Assembly (NCBI GenBank): GCA_035772405.1
Contig: JAYKKM010000439.1
Location: 3,200,501 to 3,264,500 of the forward strand
Source: Chrysogorgia sp. JL179-B06
Lineage: Eukaryota; Cnidaria; Anthozoa; Scleralcyonacea; Chrysogorgiidae
DNA: 64,000 nucleotides
Direction of reading: 5' to 3'
The stretch's first letter is position 1, and the number at the start of each line of letters is the position of its first letter. Below, piece by piece: positions 10,323-22,273 of this stretch. Made by a program: the position numbers and the translations under genes. Under the pieces are notes generated by a model. That model was given only the letters and a program-made list of their open reading frames with translations, ran no database searches and was not told the origin of the DNA.

Positions 10323-12195
10323 GAGAAAACGGCGTTCTGCATCCCTAGAGGAAAGTTCGAATTCAAAGTCATGTCCTTTGGACTAGGTACTTTTGGTCTG
10401 TCAATAGAACAGATCTTGGCCTATATTAACGACATTGTCAATATGATAGACCTTTGACTACCAGCAAGCATGCACCGTTACAGTGGTCGCCGAATTGTCA
10501 AAGTACAATTGATCTCCTTAAGCTGCACCTCCAATTTCAGCCGGTCCGAGAATATTTCCGCAGGATGGAACCATCCTTTTGTCATCGAGTGCGATACAAG
10601 CCACTCTGCAGTGGGAGGTGTACTCTTTCAGCCCGACAATCACGAGGTCACCCATGTAGTTGCATACTTCTCGAAAGCCTTATCGCCCAGTCAGAGGAAG
10701 TACGTAGTCAACAACAGAGAAGAAATGTTTTTCGTTGATACAAGCGACAAGAAAGTGGGCAGTCTACCTGCATGCGAACAAACCCATTCACGTTCTACAC
10801 CCGGCACCACAACCTTTTAGTTTGGTTACGCAAGCAGAACGACCCCCGTGGCAAATTTGCACGCTGGACGGTGGAGATAGAGCAGTTCGAATATTCAATA
10901 ATGCACAAGCCTGGAAACAGAAACGACAACACCGACTGCCTGAGCAGAAACCCGAAATATCAGGAAATAAGAGACTGCGCAGAATTAGAAAACGAAAGTG
11001 ACCCATTCGAAGAGCATGTACTTGTTACCACAGATAACAGCTTTAATTCACACGATCGATATCGCCACCTTACCCAAGACCGACGAACGTTTTCGAAGTA
11101 TACTTAGAAGCTGTGCTCACGAAGGACCAGACAGCTGATACGGTAGTGAAGGCATTTTGGAAAGGTTGGATCACAATGCATGCCCAACGACCTTGTTGTC
11201 AGACCAACGCAAGTTCTGTGAAAGAACAACCTTGAAAGTCATTCTGTGCGACAAATTTGGCATTGCGAAGAAACGTTCATCAAGTTACCATCCAGCCGAT
11301 AGCGGGTTCTCTGAGTGCTCAATTCGGTCCATGAAGCAGATTCGGACAGCTCTTCTCGCTGACCGCGGCCTTCCACAGAAATCGTGAGCTATAACTACTA
11401 TCTGAAGTTCTACTTGGTCTTCGCGTCGCTGAAAACGAATGTAGAAAATGCTCACCGTTTAGCATGGTCCACGGTAGGGATCCACTCCTACCACACGATG
11501 TAATGTGAACAACCATAGCGAGAACGTGATGAGCCAGTTACAGTCAAAGCATATGGAGAAGAAGTACGTCAGAGATTGACCGATGTATTCCAAAAGGTGG
11601 CACCTGGCGAACCAATTGTCCATTACCAGAAAACAAATGAAGATTCAACACGACAAGCTATGCACGTTTCCGAGCTAATTATATCTGGTCAGATAGTATG
11701 GATCAAACGGAAATGGACGAAAAGGGGACAGTCGAAATCACTGTCCACTCCGGCGTTGGCTCGGACCTTGGATACTTAACAAACACATGGCAAACGGTGT
11801 AAACTTCGAGATAAGGAATCCAACAACGGGAGAGCTACAAATAATCCACCACGATAAAATTCGGGAAACTAAGCCGCCTGCAGTTTGGAAGACAGCACAG
11901 CTCTGCTGCAGCAAGAGGTCTGGGAGTTTGAATCACCAACAATAAGGAGAAAACGAGGGAAAAAAGACGGCTTGCCAGCACGTGTAGGCAATGCATGGAA
12001 CACTACTATGTAGTCACCACTACAGTAGGAGACGATGAAGGTGAACGAAATGACATCAGAGATGAACAACTGCCAGACTTCCCGCAAAATGAATATATCG
12101 GGGATCCGTAGAAGACGAGCCAGCCTTACATAGAATTGACAGAGACAATGATGAATTACCTGCACCCCCTGGAAATATTCGACCACATGAACTTG
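10323..12195 (+). pseudogene. Ty3/gypsy pol remnant (unit A)
   Basis: Pol pieces occur in order in shifting frames: RT (TAFCIPRGKFEFKVMSFGL, 10329-10385), RNase H (FVIECDTSHSAVGGVLF, about 10580-10630), the RNase H tail ending CLSRNP (about 10940-10960), integrase core fragments (AFWKGW; FGIAKKRSSSYHPADSGF, about 11260-11315), and an integrase C-terminal stretch near 11810-11880 (IRNPTTGELQII). The RT catalytic YxDD region is missing and the first integrase motif is scrambled. A two-base deletion near 11104 shortens a frame that is longer in unit B. It is a dead fragment and gag is not recognised. Confidence 0.85.
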
Positions 12196-12318
12196 AAAGA
12201 CCAGACTAGTTGTTACCACAAATGTCTATGAGCTGGGAGACACAGGTTCAAATCCTGCTTCGGACTTATGGGCATCATAGGAATAGGCATTATAGGAATG
12301 TTATATTGTAAATAGTTA

Positions 12319-12426
12319 ACAATTATTCACCGAAGTGGAAGTGAATAGTGGTGGATATTTACCGAGACGCGAAGCGTCGAGGTAAATATCCACCACTATT
12401 CACTGACACTGAGGTGAATAATTGTT
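12319..12426. repeat. Long near-perfect hairpin (unit A)
   Basis: AACAATTATTCACC at the left mirrors GGTGAATAATTGTT at the right, and the arms continue through GAATAGTGGTGGATATTTACC to a GC-rich apex. In unit B the apex and inner arms are missing while the outer arms remain, consistent with deletion of an unstable palindrome centre. It abuts the element at 12427. Confidence 0.85.
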
Positions 12427-13411
12427 TTAGCATATACCAAAACAAATTTATAAAAATTAAGTAAATTTCGGTTAGTTTCATTATAATTTAGCCATGAATT
12501 GTTGCGAAACGCAAGGCAAAACTAAATTCTCCCAACGTGGCTTTTCCATATATGGAGTTGTTTACCAGTTTTGACAAGCGACAGCTTCCGGTCGTTTTAT
12601 CAAATTAAGTAAGGCAAAAGACCATTGGATTTTAGTTCAAAGGAAATATTTTAATACTGTACATGGGAAAACTTGAGGACGAAGGATATCTAATGAATTC
12701 TGGGTGAGTAAACGACAGTTGCTCTTTTCAAAATATGAGTTCTATAAGCGTTTTTATTTCGGTCAGTGCAGTGACAAATTTTCATGTGTTTAGTCATTGA
12801 ATTTCCTTTAGTTTATAAAGATTTTCTGTGGGTATTTACTTTTATAAAATCGATAGTATGTTTCCCAGGTCATTTGTTTAGGATTCGGTTCATTACTCGC
12901 CAGTTTCTTGAGCTGTGTATAAATGTGTATCGTGTAATCTTTACGGCCGAAACCGTACTAATGGCTATGCTTTAAGTTTTGCTTGGTTTTTGTTGTAACT
13001 GAAATGATTTTTAATGTTTGTAAATGTTATTAAATCCTATATAAAAGGTAATTCAAATTGTCTCATAAACTATATAAAGGCGAATATCGATATATGAACT
13101 ATACGGAGTACACTTTTCTTTCAAAATATTTGAACGAAAACTTTGTTTTTGGAGCACATCATTCGTTGTTCTGCTGGTTTTAAGCACTTTCCATTCTCTC
13201 TTTGCAACTTGTTTTTCATAAATATTACCTAAAGTAATTTTCCTACATAAAGTAATTGTTTTCTACTTGCCTGGTTTTACCAATTTCTTCCATTATGTAA
13301 AAATAAAATCGTTCAAGAGGACACCATCTTGTTTTGCGAAACAGTGAATAGTGCAGGATGAACCAATCAGATTGCGCGAAAAGCACTATCCACTGTTTTG
13401 GTATATGCTAA
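12427..13411. mobile_element. Non-autonomous element with TTAGCATATACC ends (unit A)
   Basis: The terminal inverted repeats are TTAGCATATACCAAAACA and its complement at 13394-13411. The 985-bp interior has no clear coding region; the apparent 63-residue frame at 12784 is not recognisable. In unit B this element contains both TTAA insertions (31636-32954 and 33534-36783), so it was present before them. Confidence 0.7.
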
Positions 13412-14200
13412 TAATTTTTATTTAGTTTAATATAACTCTTAGTCATATGATATACCTTATATGGAACCACTTTAATTTCACACTATTTGTACCGGACACT
13501 TTAGATTCATAACTGTAAGATCCTAACCCAAGCAAGATTAATACATACTTTCTCAAGTTATCCTGTGGTCTTGAGTAACATATGTATAACTATGTATATG
13601 TATATATGGTTGGTTTTTCAAAAGCTTTTGATCGCTCGAAACGTTAGACTACTTACACGCTATTTCAGCAGTACACCAACCTTTTTACACATTTGATTTA
13701 TATTTCTACACTGTCACTGCCTACGCAGCACAACACGTTTTATTACACTGCATGCATGTGTGATCTGTGACATGAAACAATTAAAGGCTCTCAGTGGGAA
13801 CGAGATATCTTCTTGCTTGTCTATTGTGCTCTTCCCAGAATTCATCTTCTAAGAAAATGGCACAGCTTGTATTTCTCTTAATGTTGGGAGAATTATCAAT
13901 CATCACTTCAAATTATAATGATCGTTGTTAATATTCTCCTTACATATATAGCTTGGGTGATTGACATATAAAGTCATGACATGTGTTATGAGACGCCACC
14001 CTTAGCAGCAAAGGATATAAGACGACTACGGATTGCTTCGAATTTTCCTCAAACAGAAACAATTGTCTTTGATTCTAACATAGTTCTAACTACAAAAATA
14101 TTTTGCAAGTCATGGTAAGCTTCAATATTCTAGATATACTAATTCTACTCTTTTACGTGGTTGGGAAACAACATTTTACTAAACAAATATGAAACGTAAC
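13412..14200. other. Noncoding stretch with repeat tail
   Basis: Contains the dispersed repeat tail near 13636-13690 (CTCGAAACGTTAGACTAC ... CAGTACACCAACC). No convincing gene. Confidence 0.5.
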
Positions 14201-15409
14201 CAGGGGCGGATCTAGGATTATTTTCGACTTAGTCATAACTAATTGGGAGTAAATCGCGCCTTTAGGCGCGATCCTTCTAGGGGGGTCCGGAAAATTTTGT
14301 AATATTGGTGCTCTGAAATGCCATTTCCTGCATTCTGAGGGCACAACAGTGAGCAAAATATGAACTATGAAGAGTCGAAGACGAAGGGCCACAGTCGAAG
14401 CCATGTCCATATTAGCCCATTGAATTTGAATATAGACAAAGACATTAAGACAACTCATAAATAAATTCAAATATTAACATGAATAACAAATATTCGGCTA
14501 TAAAGCGAAAGTACTATAAAGCGAAAGTACTATAAAGCGAAAGGACCCAAGGGTAAACGTAATTACCATAAACATCCTACAAATATTCATAGATTAAAGC
14601 TGTCTTACCTTAGAGCAATCAGATGGCTTTCTTTCTTCTTTGCGTAATCCGGTATAAAATTCTCGGCGTTGATGTTCCTATTTACACCATTACCAACTCG
14701 TTCAACAAGATCAGCTTTAGCGCATAAAGCACCTGAAGAAAGTCTCGTGGACATTTCAACGTAAAGCTGTCTTAAAGTCGCTTCATCTTTGCTAACTAAA
14801 GCGCCATGTACTCGCTCCTTCATGGTAGCCATGTTAGAAGCGGGAAATGAAAATTTGCAAAATTTGCAGGATTTGCGCATGCAACTGCTAACAGTAATGA
14901 CGAATTCAACGGGCTCAAATTAGTCAAAATGACGTTTCAGGCTCTACACCAATCATAACCCACAATAAAATAAAAATTAACCAATCAGGAACGCTGTACC
15001 ACGAAATTTTAATTGGCAAACTAGTCGCGACTGACTAATTTCACATCTTAGTCAAAACTCTATTTAGCGGGCCGTCTACCCGTGCAGGGTCAAACCTGAG
15101 CGCAGGCTGCTCGCTTACGCGGCTGCGGAATACTTAGCCAGCGTGCAGGCGCTCTAAATTGGCTACGGAAAACTGGGAATTATTATTTTGTGTTCTAGCT
15201 CGAATTGAAATTCGAAATGGCGAAACTTCGCACGGTGTGCTATGCGTGGCTGGACATAAATATTAAAAATAAAACAATTTAAAAGAATAATATAGAATAA
15301 TGTAATCATATGGTATAAACAACACAATATCCAGTTATCCACAATATCTACATCAACAATTTTCTTCTTAGTCGCGCGACTAATTTGACGTAGTCTAAAT
15401 CCGCCCCTG
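14201..15409. mobile_element. hAT-type non-autonomous element (unit A only)
   Basis: Terminal inverted repeats CAGGGGCGGATCTAG and CAGGGGCGGATTTAG (right end read on the minus strand) are flanked by an 8-bp direct duplication AACGTAAC (14193-14200 and 15410-15417). CAG-starting ends and an 8-bp duplication are hAT hallmarks. Unit B has the unoccupied site with one AACGTAAC at 37790-37797. No hAT transposase domain is visible. One 91-codon minus-strand frame lies at 14605-14880. Confidence 0.9.
14605..14880 (-). CDS. Small hypothetical ORF inside hAT-like element
   Basis: A 91-codon frame with an ATG at 14880, beginning MRKSCKFCKF. A second ATG (MATMKERVHGALV, near 14830) may be the real start. 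The predicted protein is mostly helical and charged, with no recognised transposase motif. It could be captured host sequence, an old transposase remnant or chance. It exists only in unit A because the element is absent from B. Confidence 0.25.
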   Translation of the reverse strand: MRKSCKFCKFSFPASNMATMKERVHGALVSKDEATLRQLYVEMSTRLSSGALCAKADLVERVGNGVNRNINAENFIPDYAKKKESHLIALR

Positions 15410-15417
15410 AACGTAAC

Positions 15418-16515
15418 ACTACACTGGGACTTCCCTACAGTAGAACGTCTTAGTAAAACTTCTTAGTAGCGATGTTCTTAGCAGTTTAAGACCTCGTTCG
15501 CGTTATGAAACCGGCACGAATCGAAAACGATGTAAGATGTTACGAAACGCCAGTTTTGTTCACACGATATTGGGCAGAACATTTTTCAAAAACGTCATCA
15601 GTTAACCGGAGCGATTTGAAGACGACTTCTAAACGTCACGCTAAAATGAAAACCGAAGCCTTAGCCTTATTTTCTTACTAAGGAGCAACAAGCAAGTATA
15701 TAATTTTCAAGTTAGGACTTGTTTACAGGAGCCAGCTAGGCTATAGTCCTTATCATCAATGTAATATACGTCGAACATTTCTCGAAACGAAATTAGTTAA
15801 CCGGAGCGATTTGAAGACTACTTCTAAACGGCACGGTGAAATGAAAACCGAAGCCTTAGCGGTGTTGTGTGAACACAAAAACATGCATGGTCTAACACTT
15901 TCATATGCTTACGTTATTTTCTTACTAAGTCTACTAAGAGACAACAAGCAAGTATAGTTTTCAAGTTAGGACCAACTATATCGTCTATGGCCCTTGTCAT
16001 CGATGTTTAGTGAATGTGTACAGCTTTATTATTTGTAAAGATGTGTACATCTTTATTATTTTTAAAACCTTATTGAAACTATTGAAAGCTTATATATCAG
16101 TATATAGCGCGCCATAAAGTGACAGCCTGCAATTGATAAGAAATTCAATTTAGGTTAGCTATAGCCGACGTTTCCATTTAATCGTTCAAAATGTTTATTC
16201 ACTGCACAGATGGAAACGAGAACAAAGATGGCTTCTTCACATTATACGTTCCCGCGTGTTTTTGCTTTAGATTTCAGTTTCAGTTCGGACTGAGATTGCT
16301 CATGTGGATTTTAGCGAGGCTGCTGGCTGGCAAAAATTCTCCATGTCATCAGCCCTAAATAAAAATTAAAGAAATTCACAAATCCGTTTTCTTCGAATCT
16401 TCAGGCTGAATACAGTGGTAGAGAACTTGGTATTCTCGAAGGAGAGGAATCCGCGAAACTGGTCCAAGCAGTCTCAAACGTACGTTCCTATAGCTCCTTC
16501 TTATATAATAAGGAT
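15418..16515. repeat. Right member of the direct repeat pair (unit A)
   Basis: Contains the same block order as 9070-10205 (cgaacatttctcgaaacg, acttctaaacggcacgg, ctgcaattgataagaaattc). It begins directly after the hAT-like insertion. The unit B copy is at about 37798-38905. Confidence 0.65.
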
Positions 16516-16534
16516 AAACAGAAGTTACTGTTGA

Positions 16535-16735
16535 GGAAAATATCGAGTGCTAGAATTTATATTTTTCTGATGACCGGTACCTGTTGCGAAAATACAACAT
16601 CAAGGCCTTCCGCGTAGCTAGAATACGAGACCTTGGATCTCTAGATGATGTCAAAGCGAAGGTCGTTGCCGTCAGGTACGCCACAACAAAAAAGTTTGGT
16701 ATACCTGACGAAGAGGCAGTGCCTCGAAACGTGTA
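16535..16735 (+). repeat. SINE-like fragment with CTGACGAA-stem-GAAA motif (unit A)
   Basis: The start (gaggaaaatatcgagtgcta ... ggccttccg) is related to the tails of the repeats at 8568 and 8849. The end carries CTGACGAA, GAGGC, AGT, GCCTC, GAAACG at 16705-16731, a perfect five-pair stem. An upstream GTCAGGTA can pair with TACCTGAC, which competes with any hammerhead-like fold. The unit B copy is at about 38926-39121. Confidence 0.5.
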
Positions 16736-16760
16736 AATGAAACGTTTTTATACCGAGTTC

Positions 16761-17684
16761 CAGTGGCGTGGTGGCTCGAATATTTCAAGGGGGGCCACTG
16801 GCCAGTGCTAAATTGGCGCCCCCAGAGATGCCAAATGCAGTTGCAAATCTGACATAAGCGAGCGCCGAAGGCGCGAGAAGCGAGTGCCGAAGGCGTGAGT
16901 TTTCCGCTTTCTAGGGGGGTTCGGGGGCATGCTCCCCCGAAAATTTTTGAAATCTAGAGTCTCTGAAATGCCATTTCCTGCGTTCTGGGGAAAGATTTTA
17001 CAGAATTCCCATGGTTAGAAAACAACATTTTTTGTATCAAGATTTACAATTTGTTTAGAAATTTATAGGGTTTTACAAGAACGAAGAGACTGAAGAGAGA
17101 CTGTTAGAAAATAATTTTGTTCCTGGTCAAATGTCAATAACGTATAGTCAGAATATACTATAGCCTCCACTCGTACGTATAATGAGTTCTTCTCGAGTTT
17201 TGAAAACAATAACTTAACCAATAACCATATGTCCATATGTTTCTGTCTTAGCGAGCCGCCCTTATATAGTGTCTCGTCTAAGATATTTTAGATCATTATA
17301 TAATGTCTATAATCAGATATTACTTGATCTACTATTTATAGCTCATTAGCTCAAGCTTACGCAAGCGTGAAGCTTACGTAAGCGTGAAGCTTACGTAAGC
17401 GTGAAGCTTACGCAAGCGTGAAGCTTACGCAAGTGTTCTAAAGCCTAGAATGGTCTGACGTGTTCTGTCGCACGTCACAATTTCAATAATCATAAAAATA
17501 GATCAATGAATACATACAGTACCGCGTTATATTGTTTTAGAATTTTTATTCCAGAATTTAAATTTTACACACTAATCCAGGCCCTTCTTGGTAATTTTGG
17601 CGCCCACCGTCCGTGTCGGCGCCCCTCTTGAAACCATCGCTGGGGGGGCCATGGCCCCCCGGCCCCCCCGCCACCACGCCACTG
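16761..17684. mobile_element. hAT-type non-autonomous element with internal minisatellite (unit A only)
   Basis: Perfect ends CAGTGGCGTGGTGG and CCACCACGCCACTG are flanked by an 8-bp duplication CCGAGTTC (16753-16760 and 17685-17692). Unit B has no insertion at the matching place (near 39150). The subterminal regions are rich in G or C runs and contain gcgagcgccgaaggcg-type sequence. No transposase. A 17-bp minisatellite lies at 17352-17440. Confidence 0.9.
17352..17440. repeat. 17-bp minisatellite
   Basis: About five copies of AAGCTTACG(C/T)AAGCGTG, each self-complementary in its core (CTTACG and CGTAAG), within the hAT-like element. Spacers are absent, so it is not a CRISPR array. Confidence 0.85.
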
Positions 17685-17845
17685 CCGAGTTCCTCTTTCT
17701 CAATCTATTTATGTTTTATATTCTGGAAGCTTTGACGAAGGCTACATGGCTCCTGATTTTATCGTATATATATATATATATATATATATTCAACATTTTA
17801 TTCAACATTTTATAGTGTTGTTCAACAGCCAGAATCATTTTGTTA

Positions 17846-19027
17846 CACCTAACCCCAAAATGTTTTAGCGATATGAAATCTTGGTATGACTTCTAGCATT
17901 TCAGTGAAAAAAATTTCAATTTAGGCAAATCGTTCGATTTTTATGGCTTTTGATGGCACGACGCCGTCGAATTTTTTTAAAACCAGGAGCCTGGATCTAG
18001 CACGTTTTCTGACGGCACGCAAGGTAGTCGGTAAAATATCGAAAATAAAAGCTGTATCAACAGAGTATTGACTCAAGTAATCAACAGACTCACCATTCGT
18101 CTATTCCTGGGACTTCTCGACTGGTGCGCTTGAATCTTTCGGCGCTACAGCATGAATGGTTCGGTGCTACAGCATGAATACACAAATCCTGAGATCATCA
18201 CTTTTTAATTTCGCATAATTTGGCTTCGTTTGGGCATGCAAAATGGAAATTCTTCGCTCGTAAGTGAGCTGAACATAGTCGAAGCCCTCGAAGCTTCGAA
18301 GACCCGTTTTGCCTTCACGAAGTCAACCCAGATTCTCTTTCTTTTCTTTGCTAGATTAATCGTGGTCGAAATATTTATTTTCAACGTTTGACTTTTCCGC
18401 TTTGCCTAGCGTGCGAAGAATGTTGTTATACCGCATGTTTGCGTTGTTCGGTTCGGACTATAAGCGAGAGAATGACATGAAACAATGTGGCACGAAAATT
18501 TGATGCGAGCGCTAATAAATGATAATAAACCGGAATATTTTTAAATGGCTTTACTAAAGTCACTGGTAAACCTCTATTATGCAGCTCAAACTGGGTCAAT
18601 ATTAACAAGCGGAAGTCGAGAAAGTATAGACGGGTATTCTGCAATCTAACAAAATATTTTTTGTGATAAGGAATAGTGTGAAGATTTATACCTGAGCTTA
18701 GGCACGATTTATTCATGCAATTGACAGTTACACAACTGTTAACCATCTTTTCACAATCAGCAAACGAACGCAGTATATCAATGTAGATAAACCGACAATT
18801 TATAGTGAATTTGCATGTAGGCCGAAAGTACCTTGCGTGACGTCACAACATTTACTCGTTCCAGACTCCTCGTAGCCACTGAAGTGGTCCATAAAAAACG
18901 CCTTTTTACCAACTTTAAACTGCCATAAAAATCGGAGGATTTTAAGAAATTCATTTTTGTTTTTGCAGAAATACTATAAATCATATCAAGATTTGATATC
19001 GCTAAAAAAACATTTTGGGGTTAGGTG
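17846..19027 (-). mobile_element. Deleted THAP-domain DNA transposon (unit A)
   Basis: The ends are inverted and divergent: CACCTAACCCCAAAATG at 17846 and its complement at 19011-19027. Similarity extends about 100 bp inward (AGCGATATGAAATCTTGG against AGCGATATCAAATCTTGA). On the minus strand, about 280 bp from the right end, starts the N-terminal part of a THAP zinc-finger protein. Such domains occur at the N-terminus of P-element and Kolobok transposases. No catalytic region remains. In unit B the outer ends are missing while the THAP part persists. Confidence 0.65.
18240..18746 (-). pseudogene. THAP zinc-finger remnant (unit A)
   Basis: The first part starts at 18746 with MVNSCVTVNCMNK (the C-x4-C pair of the C2CH finger) and continues through HTIPYHKK. 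After a probable intron, the second part begins near 18355 (KKRKRIWVDFVKAKR) with the conserved Trp. The distal CxxH pair, intact in unit B as ICSAHF, is destroyed here by a deletion near 18262. So the N-terminal half is readable and the C-terminal zinc ligands are gone. Unit B has the reverse pattern. Confidence 0.7.
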
Positions 19028-19232
19028 CATGTTAAGTTAGCTTGTAAAAATCATATCTTATCCAATGATGTAGCAATGATTATATTTAACTGGGACACGC
19101 AAATGTCTTCATGTATGTTCACTATTGGAACAAACTTGAAAACACGTATAATGCATTATCAAATACTTATAAATATTTTAGATGTAAATCTTGTATATAA
19201 ATATAAATTATTTTAACGTTTGTTGTTTGCAG

Positions 19233-19313
19233 TCCATGACTTTACAAGGAAACATACCTAGTGTGGCCCATCAATTGCAGTTACCTGTTGGATCTGTTGG
19301 TATATCAATGAAT
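19233..19313 (+). CDS. Coiled-coil protein, penultimate exon (unit B)
   Basis: Same 81-nt, 27-codon phase-0 exon as in unit A, with acceptor (tttgcag) and donor (gtaagt). A 28-bp stretch upstream (aatattttagatgtaaatct ...) is kept here but lost in A. It pairs in frame with the open terminal exon at 22274, so unit B retains an apparently functional 3' end of the gene. No upstream exon was recognised in the preceding unit A sequence, so it may lie in a long 5' intron or the duplicated segment may contain only the gene's 3' end. Confidence 0.7.
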
Positions 19314-19785
19314 GTAAGTATAGTAATGTATAATGAAATTTGATTTTTTGATGCCGTCAGCGGTAAGTTTCTAAGAAGTTGGTAAGCTTCCAAGAAGCAG
19401 TATTTCAGTCATTTCCGGAACGTGAGACCTGCAGAGATAATACGAAAACAAGATAAAAGACTGTTTTTAAACTCTGAAAGCCTATCGTTATTAAAGAACG
19501 ATAAGTTCAATACTGTAAATACAGTTTATTAAGAATAACGCAACTTCATTTGGACGTTCTTATAACAGATAACTAAGCACTGCATTCCACATATACTGTC
19601 CCGTTGCTATTTGCAAGTCATATTATAATAACAACTCAACGTGTATATTACATCAAATCCAGACACAACTGAAACTAGAACTTCACTTCAAAACCTCCTC
19701 ATGCCTTTAGGTTGTGCTCGTGAAAAATTCGATGTCTGAACAATTAACCGCTAATTTAAATTTGGTACGACTTAGGCGAGAATTA

Positions 19786-21956
19786 TTATAAAGACATTTT
19801 CAAACAATGTATTTCGCAGTATATATTGTTCGTTAGTGTTCTCTGGATTTATTTTATTATTCTTGAGCTTTCGACTCAGTTCTTTGAGTCTTCATCAGAA
19901 GAGTGTTCTTGCAATTAAAGTTTGAATTTTCGTTCCGTTGGGATATCTGTCCACGTGATTGTAATCGGAGAGAGCGTCTGAGTGGTTGATTTTTTCGAGT
20001 CGGATCCTGTTTGGATGCTGTGTTGTTTTCGGTTGACATGCTTTCCTTCTGATTTGAATCGCTTATCTGTGTTGATGGAGTAGGTAAAGAGGTCGTAGGG
20101 TGTCTGGTGTTCTCGCGTTTCAATTGTAGATAAATTGTTGATATGTCGATTACGTGCCTGCTTAATGTGTATTTGTCGAGGGTATGCCACGCTTCTTTAA
20201 ATTCACGGGCTCGTTTGTGGTTGACACCTAATAATTTTTCATTGCTGACATTTTCAAACTGAGTATCATCCAGATAAACATCCAATTCATTCTTAATTAG
20301 CATATTTCGTTTTTTCTTTGTGGTGACGAGCATACACTTAGTTTTCTCTGCATTGTGACACATCTTATTCTGTAAACTTCACCAACTCCAAAGTTTCGGT
20401 TGACTTCGCTGCAACATGGAAAGTAGTGTCATCGGCAAACATAGTGGCCATGGTGTGATTAGTAATTTGAGGTAAATCGTTTACAAAAAATAAAAACAAT
20501 AAAGGACCTAAAATAGATCCTAGCTGTGGAACACCCACATCCACAGGTATTTTATCTGACAAAAAACCATTGAATGAAACAATTTGGCTCCGCCCACTGA
20601 GATAGTCTTGAAAGAAAGACAGTGCTTTATCTCGGATCCCATAAATTTCCAATTTTTCAATAAGTATTTGATGGTACACCAGATCAAATGCTTTTCTCAG
20701 ATCTAATATTATCACACCAACCAAATCCCAAGCAGCCAAATGTTTACTCCAACAGTCAATAAGCTGGGTCAAGGCAGTTTGACAGGAATGGATTAAAGCA
20801 CGAAATCCAGATTGTTTACCATAAATCAAGTCATCAGCATTCAAAAAGTTGGTAAGATGGTCATACACATGCGTTTCAATTATTTTTGACAAGTTAGGCA
20901 AAATACTTATTGAACGAAAAATTCCCAGGGTTTTCGGAAGGACCAGACTTGTGAAGTGGAGTAACCTTTTGGGATAAATTTATTCAGGATACCAGTGAGA
21001 CTAGATGCAATCTCCATTGCTGAAGTCGATAGAAAATAGGCATGTATATTCCATCCAGACCGGCAGACATTTTTAAATCCAAACTTAGAAGATGTTTTTC
21101 AACAATTTCAACAGACATTTCAGGCAATGTAAATTGTAAATTATTACCCTTACTATTAACAAAATTCCTCAGAATCTCAATAGTATGCACATTATTGACA
21201 TTCACATCATCAACATATTTGGAAACAACTGATGTAAACCATTGGTTAAAACCATTTACAATACCATTAGGATCATCAACTATATTTTCATCAAATACCA
21301 TCTAGCTTGGACATGTCAGGTGAATGTACGATTTGGTACAAGTTCACGAAGATAATTCCAGAACTTTTTCACAGATGATACACCTTTTGACAAAAGCACA
21401 CGATAATAATCCTTCTTGGCATGAAAAATAAGCTTTTGTACCAAATTTCGTTGTTTTCTATAAGCGAGAGGTTCTTGTTTCTTATTAATGGCATCACGCA
21501 GGTTAATAGTAAATAATTTTAACCATATATCAAGGCAGTCCTCCAGGTCATCAAAACTGTCACAAACTGACCATGGCTGTGTCGAAAGATCCAAAAGAAA
21601 GTCCACCTTTTCAAAATTTCTCATGCATCGATAACGTATGGTTCCACCTTTACGTGCTAGTGGGGCTTGTAGACGCAATGTAGCAAACGTATGAAAATGA
21701 TCACTAATTGAACAGTTAAGAACTGCACACTGGGATATCTGATCAGTGTGCGAAACATATATGATCAATTAATGACTTACCACGGTCAGTGACATGGGTT
21801 GGCTCATCTATTAGTTGAAGTAAGTATCAAGCATCAAGAAATTCACACTCAGCATCAAGAAATTCAGCATATTCGCATGATTCTTGATTCAAAATTAAAA
21901 TTAGTCAACATTAAAATAACCCTGTAGAACAATAGCTTTCTTTTCACCATGAGCAC
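19786..21956 (-). mobile_element. 5'-truncated non-LTR retroelement with unusual 3' end (unit B)
   Basis: Matches unit A throughout its reading frames, including the shared two-base insertion near 21045 and the shared 18-base loss near 20390 relative to unit C. These shared lesions show that A and B derive from one another or from a common copy after separating from C. The RT signature FADDTTF is near 20430. Confidence 0.85.
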
Positions 21957-21964
21957 AATTTACA

Positions 21965-22126
<162 letters not shown>

Positions 22127-22273
22127 TGATTCTGAACCTTTAGATCTGGTCCTTCGATACAGGATCGAGTGGCAACGTTTGTTAGATGGTCAAAATGACT
22201 AATATATAATCCTTGGTTTATATCTTTGATTAAAATGAAGATTATATTATATCGATTAATTGATTTTTTTCAG

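Noticed and set aside
11869..12219. 116-codon minus-strand frame over the gypsy 3' end, also at 30938
   Set aside because: It is antisense to the integrase C-terminal region and has no recognisable features.
12784..12975. 63-codon frame conserved in units A and B
   Set aside because: Conservation reflects recent duplication, and the peptide shows no domain or start context.
17352..17440. Regular repeats resembling a CRISPR array
   Set aside because: There are no spacers and the 17-bp units are contiguous, inside a hAT-like element in an animal genome.
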